From: Sweltsa coloradensis
Taxonomy: Eukaryota; Arthropoda; Insecta; Plecoptera; Chloroperlidae
NCBI GenBank assembly: GCA_024449915.1
Contig: JAMZAV010000807.1
Coordinates: forward strand, 436,501 to 500,500
Direction of reading: 5' to 3'
Length of the DNA: 64,000 nt
Numbering within the stretch: position 1 is the stretch's first letter; every line of letters begins with the position of its first letter. Both the position numbers and the translations under genes were made by a program. The notes under the pieces are model-generated. The model saw only the letters and a list, made by a program, of their open reading frames with translations, was not told where the DNA came from and ran no database searches. Positions 1 through 10,702 of this stretch are shown here, in pieces.

Positions 1-55
1 GAACCCGGGACCTTGGCTTTCCGGGCCATGCTCTTACCAACTGAGCTATGCAGCC
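1..55 (-). mobile_element. tRNA-like head of SINE (minus-strand copy, truncated by window)
   Basis: This is the inverted twin of the tRNA-like segment at 346-417. It reads from GGCTGCA at 55 down to the T-loop TTC at position 1, where the window starts. The D stem here is GCTC/GAGC, a better match to a true tRNA than the GTTC of the plus-strand copy, so this copy is less decayed. Confidence 0.6.
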
Positions 56-402
56 ACCAATTTAATTCTGTCTAATATAAGGTCTGTTTATGCATTGTTA
101 ATAAAGTGTGTAGAACAGATTGCACTGCCTATTAGACTACAGTTTAAGTAGTTGTTACTATTAAGTAGTAGTTACTAAGTTTACAGTTTAAGTTTAATCA
201 TCAAATATCCCAACTCTAGGGTTACAGAGATGGTTTGTATTTCTCCAGTTAATTTTGTATGTAGTCTAATAGGCAGTGCAATTTGCTCTACACACGTTAT
301 TAACAATGTATAAACAGACCTTGAAGTAGACAAAATTAAATTGGTGGCTGCATAGTTCAGTTGGTAAGAGCATGGCCCGGAAAGCCAAGGTCCCGGGTTC
401 GA
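1..402. repeat. Inverted pair of SINE-like modules, arms about 142 bp
   Basis: Bases 1-142 and 258-402 are inverted copies of each other with a 115-bp AT-rich spacer. Each arm ends outward in a tRNA-like segment and inward in the same unique-looking tail. The left arm is cut by the window edge. Two reverse-oriented SINE insertions or one palindromic element would both give this; the near equal arm ends favour a single palindromic unit, but that is inference. Confidence 0.75.
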
Positions 403-417
403 TCCCCGGTGTAGTCA
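346..417 (+). mobile_element. tRNA-like head of SINE (plus-strand copy)
   Basis: A cloverleaf can be drawn. The acceptor GGCTGCA pairs with TGTAGTC. The D stem is GTTC/GAGC, and the T arm CCGGG-TTCGATC-CCCGG is perfect. The anticodon arm is only a 4-bp stem TGGC/GCCA, its loop CCGGAAA lacks the invariant U33, and there is no long variable arm although the triplet would read GGA (Ser). It is therefore a tRNA-derived repeat, or a decayed tRNA, rather than a working tRNA gene. A T run follows at 419, like a Pol III stop. Confidence 0.65.
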
Positions 418-470
418 CTTTTTTATTTTCTACATATATATATATACATATATAAATATATACATACATA

Positions 471-1833
471 CATCAAAGAATGGAAGGTTCGCCCTGGGGA
501 CATATTGGTTAGTTTTGATGTGGTTTCCCTATTTACCAACATACCTGTGAAGGAGGCCCTTGTTACTATTGAAGAAAGCTATGGCATACCGAAGGACATC
601 ATGAAGTTAGCAAGGCATTGCATGTCTTCTACATACTTTATTTATGAAAACAAGTTTTATAAGCAAGTGGAGGGAGCTCCAATGGGCTCGCCGCTATCAC
701 CAGCTATTGCCAACTTATTCATGATAGATTTTGAGAATAAGGCCCTAGCTGCAGCTCCTAACAAACCTTCTTCTTGGATACGATATGTGGACGACGTCTA
801 TGCCATTTGGCCCCATGGTGTGGACAAGTTGAATGATTTTCTTGACTATCTAAATGGTATCCATTCGAATATTCAGTTCACCATGGAAGTAGAATCCAAC
901 GACTCACTTGCTTTTCTCGATGTCTTGATAATAAAGAATGTTGATGGCAGTTTAGGACACACAGTCTATAGAAAACCCACCCACACCAACCGGTATCTGA
1001 ATGCTGCTTCCCACCACCGTCCTTCACAGTTATTTTCAGTGGTTAACACTCTAGTCACCCGGTCCAGGAACCTTACTGACAAATCTCACTCAAGAGAGGA
1101 ATTTGACAAGCTCCGTGAAGCTCTATCACTCAATGGTTACTTGGACCGAGACATAACCAGAGCGTTTAAACGTGAACTGAAGAAATCTGAGGATGATACT
1201 GAGGACAAGGAGAAACCACGGTCAAAAGCTTTTCTTCCATATGTCAAGGGTACCACAGACGTCATAGGTAGAATCCTCAATCGTAAGAACATCGAAACCA
1301 TTTTCTCCACTGACAGAAAAATCAGCTCCTTTTTGAGAAGTGCAAAGGACTCTGTTCATCTGGAAGAAAGAGGGGTTTATGAGGTTCCCTGTGGCGACTG
1401 CGATCAAACGTACATAGGCCAAACAGGCAGACGCATAGCAGTGAGGATAAATGAACACTCTAATGCTGTGAAAGCAGGTGACAAGAAATCAGCCCTGGCT
1501 CAACATGCTAAAGCTTACTCGCATGTGATAGATTTCGACAAAACAAAAACTATTTGCCCTGTACAACAGCTCAAGCCACGTATTATCCGTGAATCTGTGG
1601 AAATTGAGAAACGGCCGAATAACATGAACAAAAGAGATGATAGCCAGAGCCTCCCTCTTGCTTGGAAACCTGCACTCATGCCTCGAAATGTAGTCCGTAG
1701 ACCTATTCAGCCAAATCCCTCAGAGGTGGTGCAAATTTCAGATTCCATAATTCTAAGCACGAATAACATTTCAAAAGACAACCAATCAGGCCCTATGACG
1801 AGAAGCCGGACTAAAAAGGTTTCACTACAGTAA
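471..1833 (+). CDS. Penelope-like element reverse transcriptase with GIY-YIG endonuclease, 5' truncated
   Basis: The frame is open from 471, directly after a (TATA/CATA) microsatellite, to the stop at 1833, about 450 codons. No genuine ATG start is present; the element is cut just upstream of RT motif A. Motif A reads SFDVVSLFTNIP, motif B GAPMGSPLSPAIANLF and motif C YVDDVYAIW. These are followed by FLDVLI and YRKPTHTNRYLN, the order and wording typical of Penelope-like elements. After a lysine- and acid-rich linker (about residues 230-250) comes a GIY-YIG nuclease core, GVYEVPCGDCDQTYIGQTGRR, at about residues 290-310. The RT has telomerase-like affinity in this family, and the nuclease nicks the target for priming. 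The remaining frame has no lesions, so this copy is young. The N-terminal part and any upstream long repeat are missing. Confidence 0.93.
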
Positions 1834-1983
1834 TCTGTGCTATTTTGTTTCTCAATTGCCACCATCCGTATATTTTTTCTTTCGATATGACATCGCCGCC
1901 CCGCACCTATTTTCTATATAACCTCGCCGCCCCGCACCTTCAGCCGAGGCTATATAAGGCGGGCGCTGCGTGCTTGCCAACCA

Positions 1984-2066
1984 CTGTGACTCCAACCTCC
2001 GTAGAGTCACAGTCAACCTTGAAAATGTCTGACGTAGTACAGACGAAACGTCGGTGGACGCCCAGG
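1984..2066 (+). ncRNA. Hammerhead-ribozyme-like region in Penelope 3' UTR
   Basis: Downstream of the Penelope stop lies a 9-bp hairpin CTGTGACTC/GAGTCACAG (about 1984-2012). Next comes a stem GTCTG/CAGAC (2027-2044) followed at once by GAAACGTC (2045-2052), the hammerhead GAAA core, short stem III and GUC cleavage triplet seen in Penelope elements. The first core strand, where CUGANGA is expected, reads CTTGAAAAT and is degenerate. Penelope-like elements are known to carry such ribozymes. This one is probably a relic and may not cleave. Confidence 0.4.
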
Positions 2067-2129
2067 TTCTGCCCTGGTTCATCTTATTTTCGACGCGGTT
2101 TTACCCAAGATATGTATATATATATATAT

Positions 2130-2339
2130 TGTTATTGTCTCCCTGGACATTCCGCCGCTTGTTTTGAGTTTGCTGCTACAGACCCGTGTCTGTAGCCTGG
2201 CACTCGACGTTTCGCCAGAATCGCATCTGGCATGATCACGAGTCACTAACTAGTGCTAACTAGTGCCAGGCTACAGACAAAGGTCTGTAGCAGCAAACTC
2301 AAACAAGCGGCGGAATGGCGGAAGACAATAACAACATAC
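2130..2339. repeat. 210-bp palindrome with about 75-bp arms
   Basis: Arm 2130-2204 is the near-perfect inverted copy of 2261-2339; both contain CATTCCGCCGCTTGT and TTTGCTGCTACAGACC. The 56-base centre is unique. TA dinucleotide tracts lie on both outer sides. A transcript would form one long hairpin with a structured tip. It directly follows the Penelope 3' end, so it may be part of that element's long terminal repeat or a separate small element. Confidence 0.85.
2201..2262 (-). ncRNA. Hammerhead-like core inside the palindrome
   Basis: Read on the minus strand, the palindrome tip gives GTGATCAT, then stem GCCAGA/TCTGGC with loop TGCGAT, then GAAACGTC. This is followed by GAGTGCCAGGC, which pairs back to the opposite arm as a very long stem I. 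The layout is that of a type I hammerhead: stem I, core, stem II, GAAA, short ACGU stem III, GUC cleavage site. The CUGAUGA core is altered (GUGAUCA plus one extra U), so activity is doubtful. Confidence 0.4.
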
Positions 2340-3524
2340 TATATGTCCGCGAAAACTTAAGAACTAACATATATATATATATAAAAAATCAATGTATGTC
2401 GTATGAATGTACCAAAAATATTCAAGAGTAGACGTAGAATATCCAGTGGGAGGTCTATTGGAGGTCTACGGAACTACAAAAGCAAGACATCTGCACATTC
2501 CTGGACATGCTGTGCACCTAAAATACCTCAATATGGAATATCCCAGGAATATACACAAATATGGTAATAGATATTCGTAGAATAAATGTGTGCCATGTGG
2601 GGTGTTGTTAACAATGGGAAGTGATACAGCATTGTGCATTGCACAATTATGTTTTCTTGTGTACGCTTGCCATTTTCTCATTTTCGCATTTATTTTCTAA
2701 CAGCATGCAACGTACGTAAGTAGGCTTACACAGCAAAAGCATGCCAACTGACCAAAACACACAGTTGCAGTCACTGCCTCCCCCACAATGCAGCAAAATG
2801 TGCATTCCAGAGAGCTTATTTCAACATAAATAAATATGTATGGTATTGTAGTGAGTTGCCTATTTCTCTAAGTAGTGCTTATTCCATGTGTTGTGTACAT
2901 GTACAAGTACTAGATTATATTTTTGTACTTGTATTTCTATTTTGTATTTATTCATTGGTAGTTTATTACAATACATTTTATTATAGATTAATCAGGAATG
3001 CAGAGCACAAGTGCATATCAATCATGAGAAAGTGGCCTATAGAAGTACCGTATATATTATCCCCCGCCCAATTACAAAAATTTGTAAAAAAAACGGCAGC
3101 CAAGCTCTCCTTCAAAAGTCTTCGGCTGTGAATGCTGTGAGATATAGAAGTTGAGCCAAGCATTTCATTATTTCTCCCTAGTTTCGCATTGAAAAGAAGT
3201 AAGATCATTTCGCCTGTTGACGAGCGCCAAGCCAACCATTTTCGAAGTAAAAAAAGTAAAAATTTTAAACTCAAAATCAGTAAAAAAATTTACTTGGCCA
3301 TTGAATTTGGTTCATTACAAGAACACTAAAAAGTCAATGGCCAAAATTTTGGCGTTTTCCTAGTAGGGGATCAAGTCAACTCCGCACTTCAGTTGTCGTT
3401 GATAGTGTACTTTGCCTATGGGTTTAATGTTTTAAACTGGTTGGTTTGAATAATATTTAGATTTTGATATTTTAATGTGTAGCGTGTTCTTTATCCTCGT
3501 AGCTTAGTTATAGTAGGGCTAGCA
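2340..3524. other. No gene recognised
   Basis: This is AT-rich sequence with a TA tract near 2372-2382. The short open frames on either strand have no recognisable motif, no splice context and no coding-like composition. It separates the Penelope palindrome from the 3' end of the minus-strand LINE. Confidence 0.6.
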
Positions 3525-3638
3525 TAATAATAATAAAAATATATATATATATCAAACACCCTTTTCCAACATTCGTCGGGTCGGGGGGTGACGAGTCACC
3601 AGTTTCTCGGGCTATCTTCTAGTGCTTGCTAGCCAGGC

Positions 3639-6600
3639 TCAGCACCCCTCATCTTCTTCCTCGTTTTCTTCCATAACCGGCATTTCTAATAATTCTCTCC
3701 ACTTCTTCCTGTCCTCCCAGAGTCTTTCTTCATTAACCCTATCCCATGTTTTCCCTCTTTCTTCGACGCTTCGCGTTATTTGGTCCCGCCATCTATCTCT
3801 TGGCCGGCCAACTCTTCGTACTCCCCCACATGTACGTTCAAATTCTCGTCTTGGGATTCTGTCTTGCTTCATTCTTCTTACATGTCCATACCACCTGAGT
3901 CTTTCTCTTCCTATTTTATCTCGTAGACTTTCCACTCCTAATTTGTTTCTTGTTGTTATGCTTCGCACCTTGTCTAGTTTTGTTATGCCCACCGCACTTC
4001 TTAGGAATTTCATCTCTGCTGCTTGCAGTCTGCTCTCTTCCTTTCCTCCTATTGTCCATGTCACTGATGCATATGACAAAATTGGGAGAAACATTTTGTA
4101 TATCATTTGACATCTGTTTGATATTTCCTCTTTCCATAGTAGTTTTCGTACGCTTTGGTAGAATTTGTGTGCTAGTATGATTCTTCTTGATATTTCTGCT
4201 GTTATTTTGGCATCCTTTGTCAGAATACTTCCCAGGTATTGGAATTCTTCTGCAATTGACAGCTCTTCTCCACGTAGTGTTACTTTTTTCTGGTTCGGTT
4301 TAATTTTCTTGGTTACTATTAACATCTCACTCTTTTCAATACTTATTTTCATGATATTATGATATTAGTTCGTTAGCTATTTGACCCGGAAATGTAATGT
4401 TTATTGAGTGTTTTTTTAAACTCACTTACCAAAGTCACTGTTTTTTCCCCGTTAAATTCCTGTGTTTCCTCATTCCACTTATCTATACTTTCCTGGACTT
4501 CTTCAATGGAATCTCCCCATCTCACTATATCGTCGGCAAATATCATCGTCTTTGACATTTTGCTTTCGGTTGGTTCTACTTTTCTTAGTATGGCATCCAT
4601 TACAATGGCGAACAGTGTAGGAGACATCACACTGCCTTGTCGTAGACCACTGTTTATTTCGAACCAGGTCGTTCTACCCAGTGGTGTTTGTACGCAGCTC
4701 TTGCTTATGGCATATGTACTTTGGATTCTTGCTACTAGACTCTTTTCCACTCCTGTAGCTTTTAGACATTCCCATACTTTAGCTCTTGGGGCACTGTCAT
4801 ATGCCTTTTCTAGGTCCAGGAAGACCATATACATTTCTTCTCCTTGTTCCCATTTTTTTCCATGATTTGTCTGAGTGCAAATATAAGGTCAATGGTTGAG
4901 CGGCCAGCTCTAAACCCATATTGTTCCTCTCTCATATTTGGCTCAACTTGTTGTCGTAGTCTCCGATCCAGTATTTTCTTGTATATTTTTGCACACTGGC
5001 TCATCAGGGTGATTCCTCGATAGTTTCCACATTTCTTCTTATCCCCTTTCTTGAAGGTTGGTACTATGATTCCCTTCCCCCAGTCCTCTGGCACCTTCTT
5101 ATTTCTCCATGCTGCACTGATAACTCTCCACATCCAGTCTATGCCCGTCTCCCCCGCTGCCTTAATCATCTCTACTACTATTTCGTCTTCTCCTGATGCT
5201 TTTCCATTTTTCATGTATTTTACTGCTTCGGCTACTTCCTGTCTAGATATTGCATTGTTTGTAGTTTCTTCAATTGTTTCCTCATTGGTACTTGTGTCGT
5301 TTTCTTCTGTTGGATCCGTTTCTTGGGTTTGGTTAGGATTATTATCAGTAGGCTTAGTCATATTTCGTAACTTTTGAAAGTAGTTTTTCCACATGTTTTT
5401 CACTTTGTTTGGGTCAGTAACAAGTGTTCCAGTGTTATCGGTGAAATATCTTGTCATATCTCCTTTATTTCTTTTGTTTCTCACAAGTCCTTAAATTAGT
5501 TTTTTATTTGCATCAAAGTCCCTCTCTAACTTGTCTGCAAATATTTCCATAGTACTTTTCTTTTCTTCCATTACTATTTTCTTAGCTTCATTTTTGTATC
5601 TTCTATATTTGTCTTCATTATCTTTAGACCTGTTCTGATCCTTTTTTTTTCTGGCTACATTTTTACGTTTCACAGCTTTCTTCACTCTTTCATTCCACCA
5701 CACGGTTTCCTTTTCCTTCCTTTTACCCCCTGCTCTCCCACATATTTCTTCCGCACTACTGACAAATGCTGATTTTAGTAGCTTCCATTCCTCGTCTACT
5801 GATTTCAGATCTTGTTCTGGGTATTTATCCTCTATCAGTCTCCTGAAGGCCAGCATGGCAGTCTCCTCCTGTATTTCCATATCTTGATTTTTGGTATTTT
5901 CATCCTGGGATAACTACCATGGGTTTGGTTCATGGTGTCCACTCTTATACAGCTTACTAGTAGTCGATGATCTCCATCTAACGATACACTTGGGATTACT
6001 TTTACATCCGTGACTTCTTTGATTACGTCGTTGCTTATAATTATATAGTCGATCACAGACTCCGATGCGCCATCCCAGGAGTACCGTGTTATTTGCTGTT
6101 CTTTTTTCTTCATGAACCAGCTATTTGCTACTCTCAGGCCACTCCTCGCACACATATGTAGCAGGTTCTCTCCTTCTTTATTTCTTGGTCCGTATCCATG
6201 GGCCCCTAGGACTTCTTCAAAGCCTTTTCTCTCCTTCCCCACCTTAGCATTGAGATCCCCTATGACTATTACTTTTTTCTCGGTTATACTTTCTTCTAGT
6301 TGTTTTAGCCATGCCTCTTTTTCGGCCATTGCTATTCCTACTTGGGGTGCATAGCATTGGATAATCTCTAAGGTTGCTTTGTTCACTCGTATTTTTATTT
6401 TCATCAGTCTGTCACTTATATTGTCTGTGTGTGTAATATATTCTTTCCACTTAGGGCTGATTATGTAACCCACTCCATTTTTGCCTTCATTTGCTCCCGA
6501 CCACATTAGCTTGTAACCTCCTCTCAGTTCCTTAGTCCCCACCCCCTTCCACTTTGTTTCACTCAGTCCTAATATATCCAGTTTTTTTGCTATCATTACA

Positions 6601-6659
6601 TCCACTAGTTCTTCGATTTTCTCATTCAAAGTGATAATGTTTAGGGTTCCTATTTTCAT
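3639..6659 (-). pseudogene. LINE ORF2: endonuclease and reverse transcriptase, four lesions
   Basis: The endonuclease segment (6659-5835) starts MKIGTLNI and shows LSETKWKG, IGDLNAKVG, SWDGASESVIDYI and the catalytic SLDGDHRLL; these are the APE active-site blocks. RT follows in pieces: KNGKASGEDEI, NYRGITLMS and YGFRAGRST (5484-4810), then FLDLEKAYDS, LRQGSVMSPTLF and FADDI (4834-4373), then the thumb and C-terminal part (4352-3639). Breaks lie near 5880, 5487, 4820 and 4365, so the reading frame is dead. In life such a protein nicks the target and copies the element's RNA there. The FADDI box is intact, so decay is recent. Confidence 0.88.
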
Positions 6660-6741
6660 CCTTGTAGGTTTACTGAGATTACATCTATTTCTTCGGGGTC
6701 TAGTGTCCCGTTCCTTCCCTTGTATATAATCGTTTGATTTT

Positions 6742-7180
6742 TTAATATTTTCTTCTTGTTCTCCACACCCACCTGGTGTGAAAATCCTTCTTTTCTAGGT
6801 ATGTTTGTGTGTTTTGACATGGTTGTACTTGTGCGCCTATTGTATGGTCTTTTTCGTTAATCCGCATTATGTTACTTATGTACCTCCTTGTTCGTGTCCC
6901 CATTTGTGCTTCTCTCTTCCAGTTTTCGGTTATTCCTTCAAATCCTGACATGTCTATGAACATTACATTTTCTTTCTCACAAATGGTTTTTATTTGGATG
7001 TTTGCACTGGTTCCTGTCCATGTAGTGAGGCCAGACATAGTTATTTGTGCCCCCTTAAGCTTCTGTTTTGTTGTTGATAGTAGGTCCTGTACCTGTGTCA
7101 TTATTTGCTCTCTGTTGTCCAGCCCAACTCTTTCTACATCTCCCACTTGTATGGCCACTATTGCCACTTTCTCTTCACCA
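6742..7180 (-). pseudogene. LINE ORF1 fragment, possibly SGNH-esterase-like
   Basis: The frame reads VAIQVGDVERVGLDN, LKGAQITMSGLTTWTG, then ENVMFIDMSGFEGITENWKRE. The pattern of a beta strand ending in SGL, then a short helix and a strand ending FID, resembles the SGNH/GDSL esterase domain found in ORF1 of some CR1-like LINEs. The apparent start near 7209 lies in the neighbouring element's repeat tail (Asp/Tyr run), so the true N-terminus is missing. The esterase assignment is inference. Confidence 0.45.
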
Positions 7181-7204
7181 AAATAATAATAATAATCATC
7201 ATCA

Positions 7205-8262
7205 TTCATTCATCATTATCTGTTGCCACGTCCAACTCTACGTTGGGTCGGCATTGAAGACAGGCCTCTCCATCTTCTTCTGTCCTGCCACCACTCCTCT
7301 CCTTCCACCACATTCCAAGTCTTCTCCTCACTGTTCCACATCTTTTCTCACACTATTCTGCCATTGTTGTCGTGGTCTGCCCCTTGGTCTCCTACCAGGA
7401 ATTTCCAATTCCATCATCCTTCTCAGTAATCTCGCTTTTTCCATCCTTAAGACATGTCCGAACCACTTTAATCTTCTCTCTCCAATTCGCTCCACTAAAT
7501 TCCTCACGCCTACTTGATCTCGGATATCCTCATTCCGTATTCGGTCCCATCTAGTCTTACCTACAATGCTTCTCAAGAACTTCATAGCTACACCCTGCAC
7601 AAGGCTCTCATCCACTGTTGTCATATTCCAAGTCTCTGCTGCATATGTCAGTATTGGAACAAGTAGGTCTGGTAGATGGTAACCTTGCACTTCTTTGGTA
7701 CCCTACTTCTCTGTTCCATATGAGGTCTCGGATAGATTGGAATAACCCAACAGCTTGCTGCGTCCTTCTTCCTATCTCTGGTTGTAACCTTACATCGCAT
7801 GCTACTATACTCCCCACGTACTTAAAATTCTCCACTTGCTTTAAAATCTGTCCTAATAGAATCCTGAAATTCTTTGTTTTATCTCGTGTCATCAGCATTG
7901 TTTCAGTCTTGCCACTTCCAAACACCAGACCATATTCTCCTGCCACCACAATCCACAGTCCACACATCAACATGAGATTGCACCTCCTCTTCATCCTCTC
8001 CCCACACCAAAAGATCGTCTGCAAATAACATTATTTTCATACATTATTCTCCGATTCTCTCGACAACTTTCCCAGTGATTTCGCCCATGACAATATTGAA
8101 CAATAGTGGCGACAGTACACTTACACTTCCATGTTTTAACCCACTCCTAATGTCAAACCACTCTGTAATTCCACCTCTTGTCTTTACAGCATTTCTAGAT
8201 ATCGAGTACATCTCTTTCACTCTTGTTATTATTCCTTTGTTAACTCCTTTAAAAATAATATA
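7205..8262 (-). mobile_element. Second APE-type LINE, 5'-truncated, 3' part of ORF2 only
   Basis: Minus-strand frames 8024-7608 and 7690-7328 give the palm-to-thumb and C-terminal part of a related LINE: GLVFGSGKTETMLM, VENFKYVGSIV, ILTYAAETWNMT, then RLKWFGHVLRM and RRPRGRPRQQW. A frameshift lies near 7650. It ends in a tail of ATG/ATT triplets (7183-7215) that abuts the truncated 5' end of the first LINE. The arrangement looks like insertion into, or end-to-end with, the older copy. Confidence 0.82.
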
Positions 8263-8281
8263 ATAATAATAATAATAATAT

Positions 8282-9471
8282 TACAAAGAGCAACCAATCC
8301 ACACTGCATAGGGCTGTGGTGCTAGCTGACAAATCATTAACTCCACTCAATCTAGCAAACAAAAATGTCAATCTACAAGGAAACTCATAACTGACGCTTC
8401 AAAAGAGTTACGTCTCTCAGAAAAGACCCTACACAAGAGACATTATGATGAACTACACAAAGGTCACGTAGATATTAAAGCATCAAATAGGTGGTTAAAC
8501 AACGGGGAACTATTTGGAGAAACAGAAGGTTTTATGATGGCTATTCAAGACAGAGTGATTGCGACGAACAATTATAAAAAATACATAATACAAGATGCGA
8601 CAGTAAACGATCAATGTAGAAAATGTAGTGCAAAGGGTGAAACAATCGAACACATCATATCCGGGTGCAAGTCACTATGTCAAACAGATTACCTCTACAG
8701 ACATAACCAAGTAGCTAACATTATTCATCAAAAACTAGCAATCAAGTACAACCTCATTGACACACACACACCTTACTACAAATACAAACCAGAGAAAGTA
8801 CTAGATAGTAAAGATTACAAATTATATTACGACCGCACAGTTATAACAGACCAAACGATACATCACAACAGACCGGATTTAATAATAATTGACAAGAAGA
8901 AACAAGAAACTACCCTTATCGACGTTGCTATCCCAATGTGCCATAACGTCGAGACCACGTGGAAGAAAAAAATTGACAAGTATAGTGAACTTGCAATTGA
9001 GATCAAGAAGATGTGGAAACAGAAAAAGGTAAATACAATCCCATTCATTATATCAGCCAACGGCATCATACCGAAGAAGCTACATGAAAGCATTAAACAA
9101 CTAGATCTTCAACCCAATGTATACATCGAGACTCAAAAGGCAGTAATACTCAACACGTGTAGAATAGTTCGTAAATTTCTAAACTAAGAATGATACTTCG
9201 AGATTCCGAGACAGCTTCCATCCTGACATGGTTTTCGTGGTTTCCCATAGTCCGAAGAGCAAATGCTAGGATGGCGACGAGAAATCGGCCACGACCGTAC
9301 ACAGCAGAAAGAAAACATCATCTACAAACAATATTACAATTTATAAATGACTTATTTTAGTTAGAGTTAAGACAAAAGTAATAATGTATGTAATAGGTAC
9401 ACATGGAAGTACTTGACGTAAGTCCGTACAACATGTTAGCTCCGGTTTTTGTTTGTACATACATCCAATAA

Positions 9472-9532
<61 letters not shown>

Positions 9533-9533
9533 G
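8282..9533 (+). mobile_element. LINE with restriction-like endonuclease (R2/NeSL-type), 5' truncated
   Basis: A frame at 8534-9187 (217 codons), with related sequence readable back to about 8310 in another frame, encodes the C-terminal end of an RLE-type LINE. A CCHC-like knuckle CRKCSAKGETIEHIISGC is followed by a PD-(D/E)XK nuclease: RPDLIIIDKKKQ, then TLIDVAIP, then KIDKYSELAIEIK. That matches the zinc motif and nuclease order of the R2 superclade. Upstream, LHKRHYDELHKGH and RWLNNGELFGETEGF belong to the same protein. A 3' UTR of about 280 bp leads to CCAATAAAATAAT and a long AAT tail. The 5' part, including the RT, is absent. Confidence 0.8.
9469..9533 (+). repeat. (AAT)n tail
   Basis: About 20 AAT units follow AATAAA at the 3' end of the RLE-type LINE. 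It is probably the element's own 3' tail expanded into a microsatellite. Confidence 0.9.
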
Positions 9534-9565
9534 TGCTAATTTATTTTTACTCTAAGCAATTGATG

Positions 9566-9742
9566 ATTAGCAATAAATGATGAGACACCATGCTTCATTA
9601 TTTGCTAGCATTTAAAAAAAGGTAAGCCTAGGACTAACTCTAGCATAAATCTTATCTAATAAGATAAATTATTCATAAATCACATACTATTCACGCCACA
9701 TGCCGTTAAATTAAATAATTAAATAAATAAATTCGTATTTAG
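9566..9742 (+). repeat. Direct repeat unit, copy 1
   Basis: This about 177-bp segment contains GATGAGACACCATGCTT and CTAGGACTAACTCTAGCAT, and is repeated in the same orientation at 9941-10117 with a few substitutions. The 198 bp between the copies are unlike them. The function is unknown. Confidence 0.85.
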
Positions 9743-9940
9743 AGTCTACCCACTCAGTCACACAACTGATTTTCAGTGGGGGACAGTAAACCAAAGTGAC
9801 CAAGCCAACCCTGCAGGCCCCGACGCAATCGACGAGTGAACGATAACCAACCAAAGATCGATATTTTTAATTAGGAAATATCGCAATCAGTGGTATGGAC
9901 AGTGCGAACACCCGCGGATCAAAGCCAGAATCAACAAGGC

Positions 9941-10117
9941 ATTAGCAATAAATGATGAGACACCATGCTTAGTAATTTGCTAGCATTTAAAAAAAGGTAA
10001 GCCTAGGACTAACTCTAGCATAAACCTTATCTAATAAGATAAATTATTCATAAATCACATTCACTCATGCCACATGCCGTTAAATAAATAAAATAAATAA
10101 ATTTGTTCGTATTTAGA
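9941..10117 (+). repeat. Direct repeat unit, copy 2
   Basis: This is the partner of 9566-9742. The pair could be the ends of an unrecognised element with direct terminal repeats (total about 550 bp) or a simple duplication. Beyond it, up to 10700, I see no gene. Confidence 0.85.
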
Positions 10118-10702
10118 TTCAGACCAACTTTAAATTTATTATGTGTCACTCTGACGGTGGCACGTACGGTTAGGGCGCTGCCCGACCACGTTTTCCTAAT
10201 AGGCAGCCCTTCACTTAGTTGTCCTTGCACCTTCAACTTATAATGTGAATGGAATATGAGTCTGTCCCATTCCCACACACGTATTTTGGGATAAACTAGA
10301 AAGTTGACAAGGTATAGTTATAACAATAATTTCAAGTGCGCCATGTTAAAAGTTATGATTCACCACTCACCAGTTATATACATGACTGACAATAACACCA
10401 ACCTCGGTTTCACCCAATCTGTGACCTCATTTACAACTTGATTATTTAGTCATTTGGCCTGACACTTCATCAGAAAATTCAAAAAAATGACGTAGGGACC
10501 AGGTATCAAAACTTCATTAATGGTAAAATCATTATTTTCAATTATATAAACTAAGAAGTCAATAATGCTTGGTTAATTAAAATTATATTAACACTTTAAT
10601 ATGGATGTAAAATATTCACAAGCAATATCACTCAAATACGAAGAATGATTCCTTATTGATTAGGCATAGCCAACAAACAATCTCAATATACTTTAGGTTA
10701 AA

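Larger units (their letters stand above)
3525..7195 (-). mobile_element. APE-type non-LTR retrotransposon (LINE), near full length, degenerate
   Basis: On the minus strand the order is a partial ORF1 (7180-6742), APE endonuclease, reverse transcriptase and a C-terminal domain, ending in a 3' tail of ATT repeats next to a TA tract near 3525-3551. The C-terminal signature RLRWYGHVRRM followed by GRPRDRWRDQ is common to a large set of APE LINEs; I do not assign a clade. The 5' end is lost where a second LINE abuts at about 7200. Confidence 0.88.

Noticed and set aside
346..417. Functional tRNA-Ser(GGA)
   Set aside because: It lacks U33, a full anticodon stem and the long variable arm of tRNA-Ser, and is part of an inverted repeat pair.
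7068..7517. Plus-strand frames opposite the LINE ORFs
   Set aside because: They are antisense shadows of the minus-strand RT and ORF1 sequence.
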